Shown piece after piece: positions 33,980 through 35,292 of a stretch of DNA of 35,292 bases (positions are counted from its first letter, which is position 1; each line of letters starts with the position of its first letter). The notes beneath the pieces were generated by a model, which saw only the letters and a list, made by a program, of their open reading frames with translations, had not been told where the DNA came from and made no database searches. Both the position numbers and the translations under genes were made by a program. The stretch comes from Paracoccaceae bacterium (GTDB taxonomy: Bacteria; Pseudomonadota; Alphaproteobacteria; Rhodobacterales; Rhodobacteraceae): contig SKHK01000143.1 in the NCBI GenBank assembly GCA_007117005.1, forward strand, positions 1 through 35,292. The letters run 5' to 3'.

Positions 33980-34532
33980 GATGATGTGGTTCTTTATCGG
34001 TTTCGTTCTTCTGGCGGTGTTTCTGTTTGCTCGAACCCGCTTCCTTGGCTTTTCCGCCCAGCGTCCGCAGGATTACGCCGGCATCGAGCCGGCGATGGAT
34101 ATCCGTCACCACCTCAGTGGCCCGATCCTGTGCGAGGGCGTGATCTATGGCCCGACGGGCCGCGTCACCTCGCGCTTCGTTGCGGAGATGGAAGGGCGCT
34201 GGGACGGCAATCGCGGCGTGTTGGACGAGCATTTCCGCTACGCCGGCGGCAACGAGCAGCACCGGCAATGGCGGCTGACGCTGGGCAATGACGGGCGCGT
34301 GCGGGCTGAGGCGGATGACCTGGTTGGCCAGGGCACCGGCCAACAGGAGGGCGCGGCGCTGCAGTTGAAGTACCGCATCCGCCTGCCCGAAAGCGCGGGT
34401 GGATGGTCGCTGGATGTGACCGACTGGATGTATGTTACCGAGAACGGCACCATCATCAACCGCAGCCAGTTCCGTAAATTCGGCATCAAGGTGGCCGAAC
34501 TGGTGGCGACCATGCGCCGCATGCCGGTCTGA
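33972..34532 (+). CDS. DUF3833 family protein
   Basis: The 186-residue protein has an N-terminal hydrophobic segment (MMWFFIGFVLLAVFLFA) that could be a signal anchor; no lipobox cysteine is visible. A soluble part follows with LSGPILCEGVIYGPTGRVTSRF, HFRYAGG and a C-terminal DVTDWMYVTENGTIINRSQFRKFGIKVAELV, all typical of DUF3833. The family has no established function but travels with DUF1365 and flavin-oxidoreductase genes. AAGGAGG nine bases upstream of the ATG at 33972 is the best ribosome binding site in the operon. It overlaps the MFS stop by eight bases. Confidence 0.88.
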   Translation: MPEMMWFFIGFVLLAVFLFARTRFLGFSAQRPQDYAGIEPAMDIRHHLSGPILCEGVIYGPTGRVTSRFVAEMEGRWDGNRGVLDEHFRYAGGNEQHRQWRLTLGNDGRVRAEADDLVGQGTGQQEGAALQLKYRIRLPESAGGWSLDVTDWMYVTENGTIINRSQFRKFGIKVAELVATMRRMPV

Positions 34533-34547
34533 ACGGGCGGCGGGCAG

Positions 34548-35288
34548 ATGCGGGAATGGCAGGGCAAAAGATACTGGCTGGTCGGTGCGAGCGAGGGGCT
34601 GGGCCGCGCACTGGCCGAACGGATGAGCCGCGCGGGCGTGGAGCTGGTGCTGAGCGCGCGCAGCGAGGAACGGTTGCAGGCGCTGGCCGACAGCCTGCCA
34701 GGCAGGGCGACGGTGGTGCCGGTGGATGTGGGCGATCTGACCTCGGTCCGCGCGGCGGCGCAGGCGGCGGGGCCGGTTGACGGCCTGGTCTATCTGGCCG
34801 GGGTCTACTGGCCGCAATTCGCGCAGAAATGGGACGCCGAGCAGGTGGAAGCCATGTGCGACATCAACCTGACGGGCGCGGCGCGGGTGGCGGGCGTGGC
34901 CTTGCCGGTGATGGTGGAACGCGGCGCGGGCCATGTGGTGCTGACCGGGTCCCTGGCCGGGTTCCGGGGCTTGCCGGGTTCCATCGGTTATGGCGCGTCA
35001 AAGGCCGGGCTGATGGTTCTGGCCGAATCCATGTATGCCGATCTGCGCGGGACGGGCGTGCAGGTACAGCTGGTCAATCCGGGTTTCATCCGCACCAGAC
35101 TGACCGAAAAGAACGAATTCGCCATGCCCTTCATCATGGACCCGGACCCGGCGGCGGCGCTGATGTTCGACCACATGGGCGGCGATCGGTTCAAGATGAG
35201 CTTTCCGGCTTTCTTTTCGCGGGTGTTCCGGCTGTCGCAGTTCCTGCCGGACTGGCTGTATTACCGGCTTTTCGCCCCGCGGCGCTGA
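34548..35288 (+). CDS. Short-chain dehydrogenase/reductase
   Basis: The 246-residue SDR has the nucleotide-binding motif WLVGASEGLGRALAERM (GxxxGxG), LSARSEERL at the end of the second strand, GLVYLAGVYWP (NNAG-equivalent), and the catalytic S/Y/K set in TGSLAGFRG and YGASKAG, followed by LVNPGFIRTRLTEKNEF. It should be an NAD(P)-dependent oxidoreductase; the substrate is unknown. It is the last gene of the operon seen here, 15 bases after the DUF3833 gene, and ends four bases before the window edge. Whether the operon continues cannot be seen. Confidence 0.92.
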   Translation: MREWQGKRYWLVGASEGLGRALAERMSRAGVELVLSARSEERLQALADSLPGRATVVPVDVGDLTSVRAAAQAAGPVDGLVYLAGVYWPQFAQKWDAEQVEAMCDINLTGAARVAGVALPVMVERGAGHVVLTGSLAGFRGLPGSIGYGASKAGLMVLAESMYADLRGTGVQVQLVNPGFIRTRLTEKNEFAMPFIMDPDPAAALMFDHMGGDRFKMSFPAFFSRVFRLSQFLPDWLYYRLFAPRR

Positions 35289-35292
35289 GGCG

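Overview
This is a GC-rich chromosomal window with almost no empty space. It has about 27 intact protein genes, one broken gene and two tRNAs. Gene content and order point to the Rhodobacteraceae (Alphaproteobacteria). The strongest clues are an RpoE/ChrR (singlet-oxygen sigma factor/anti-sigma) pair divergent from an FAD-oxidoreductase/DUF1365/MFS/DUF3833/SDR operon, a gltD-gltB pair, and the flagellar order motB-flgE-flgK-flgL-flgI. The species cannot be named from the sequence alone. There is no sign of prophage, insertion sequence or CRISPR.

Left part (1-10.4 kb): mostly single housekeeping genes. They are an incomplete lytic-transglycosylase-like lipoprotein, hspQ, an OmpA-type lipoprotein convergent with hspQ across a shared hairpin, an Ada-like alkylation-repair protein without the usual N-terminal domain, an MFS transporter, nth overlapping an adenosine-kinase-like gene, a SAM methyltransferase, htpX, a NicO-family metal exporter and a MATE exporter. 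The spacer at 5858-6059 is unusually rich in perfect inverted repeats.

Middle part (10.4-21.2 kb): tRNA-Lys(TTT) and tRNA-Leu(CAG) flank a lone MycE-like methyltransferase. Next come an NDUFA9-like NAD(P)-binding protein convergent with uppP, and the glutamate synthase genes gltD and gltB, separated by two abutting perfect hairpins. A cysteine-hydrolase (isochorismatase-fold) gene follows; it is broken by an in-frame stop and a one-base homopolymer frameshift.

Right part (21.2-35.3 kb): a leftward block rpoE-chrR-mutL-motB-flgE-flgK-flgL-flgI and a rightward five-gene operon that starts next to rpoE. ChrR has the full set of zinc ligands of both its domains. A TGATCC-N18-TATCCC element upstream of rpoE resembles the sigma-E promoter described in Rhodobacter sphaeroides. 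The rightward operon uses overlapping GTGA junctions and encodes proteins found with membrane-lipid modification systems in other bacteria. It is the most interesting system here: its stress link is known, but the chemistry of several of its proteins is not settled.
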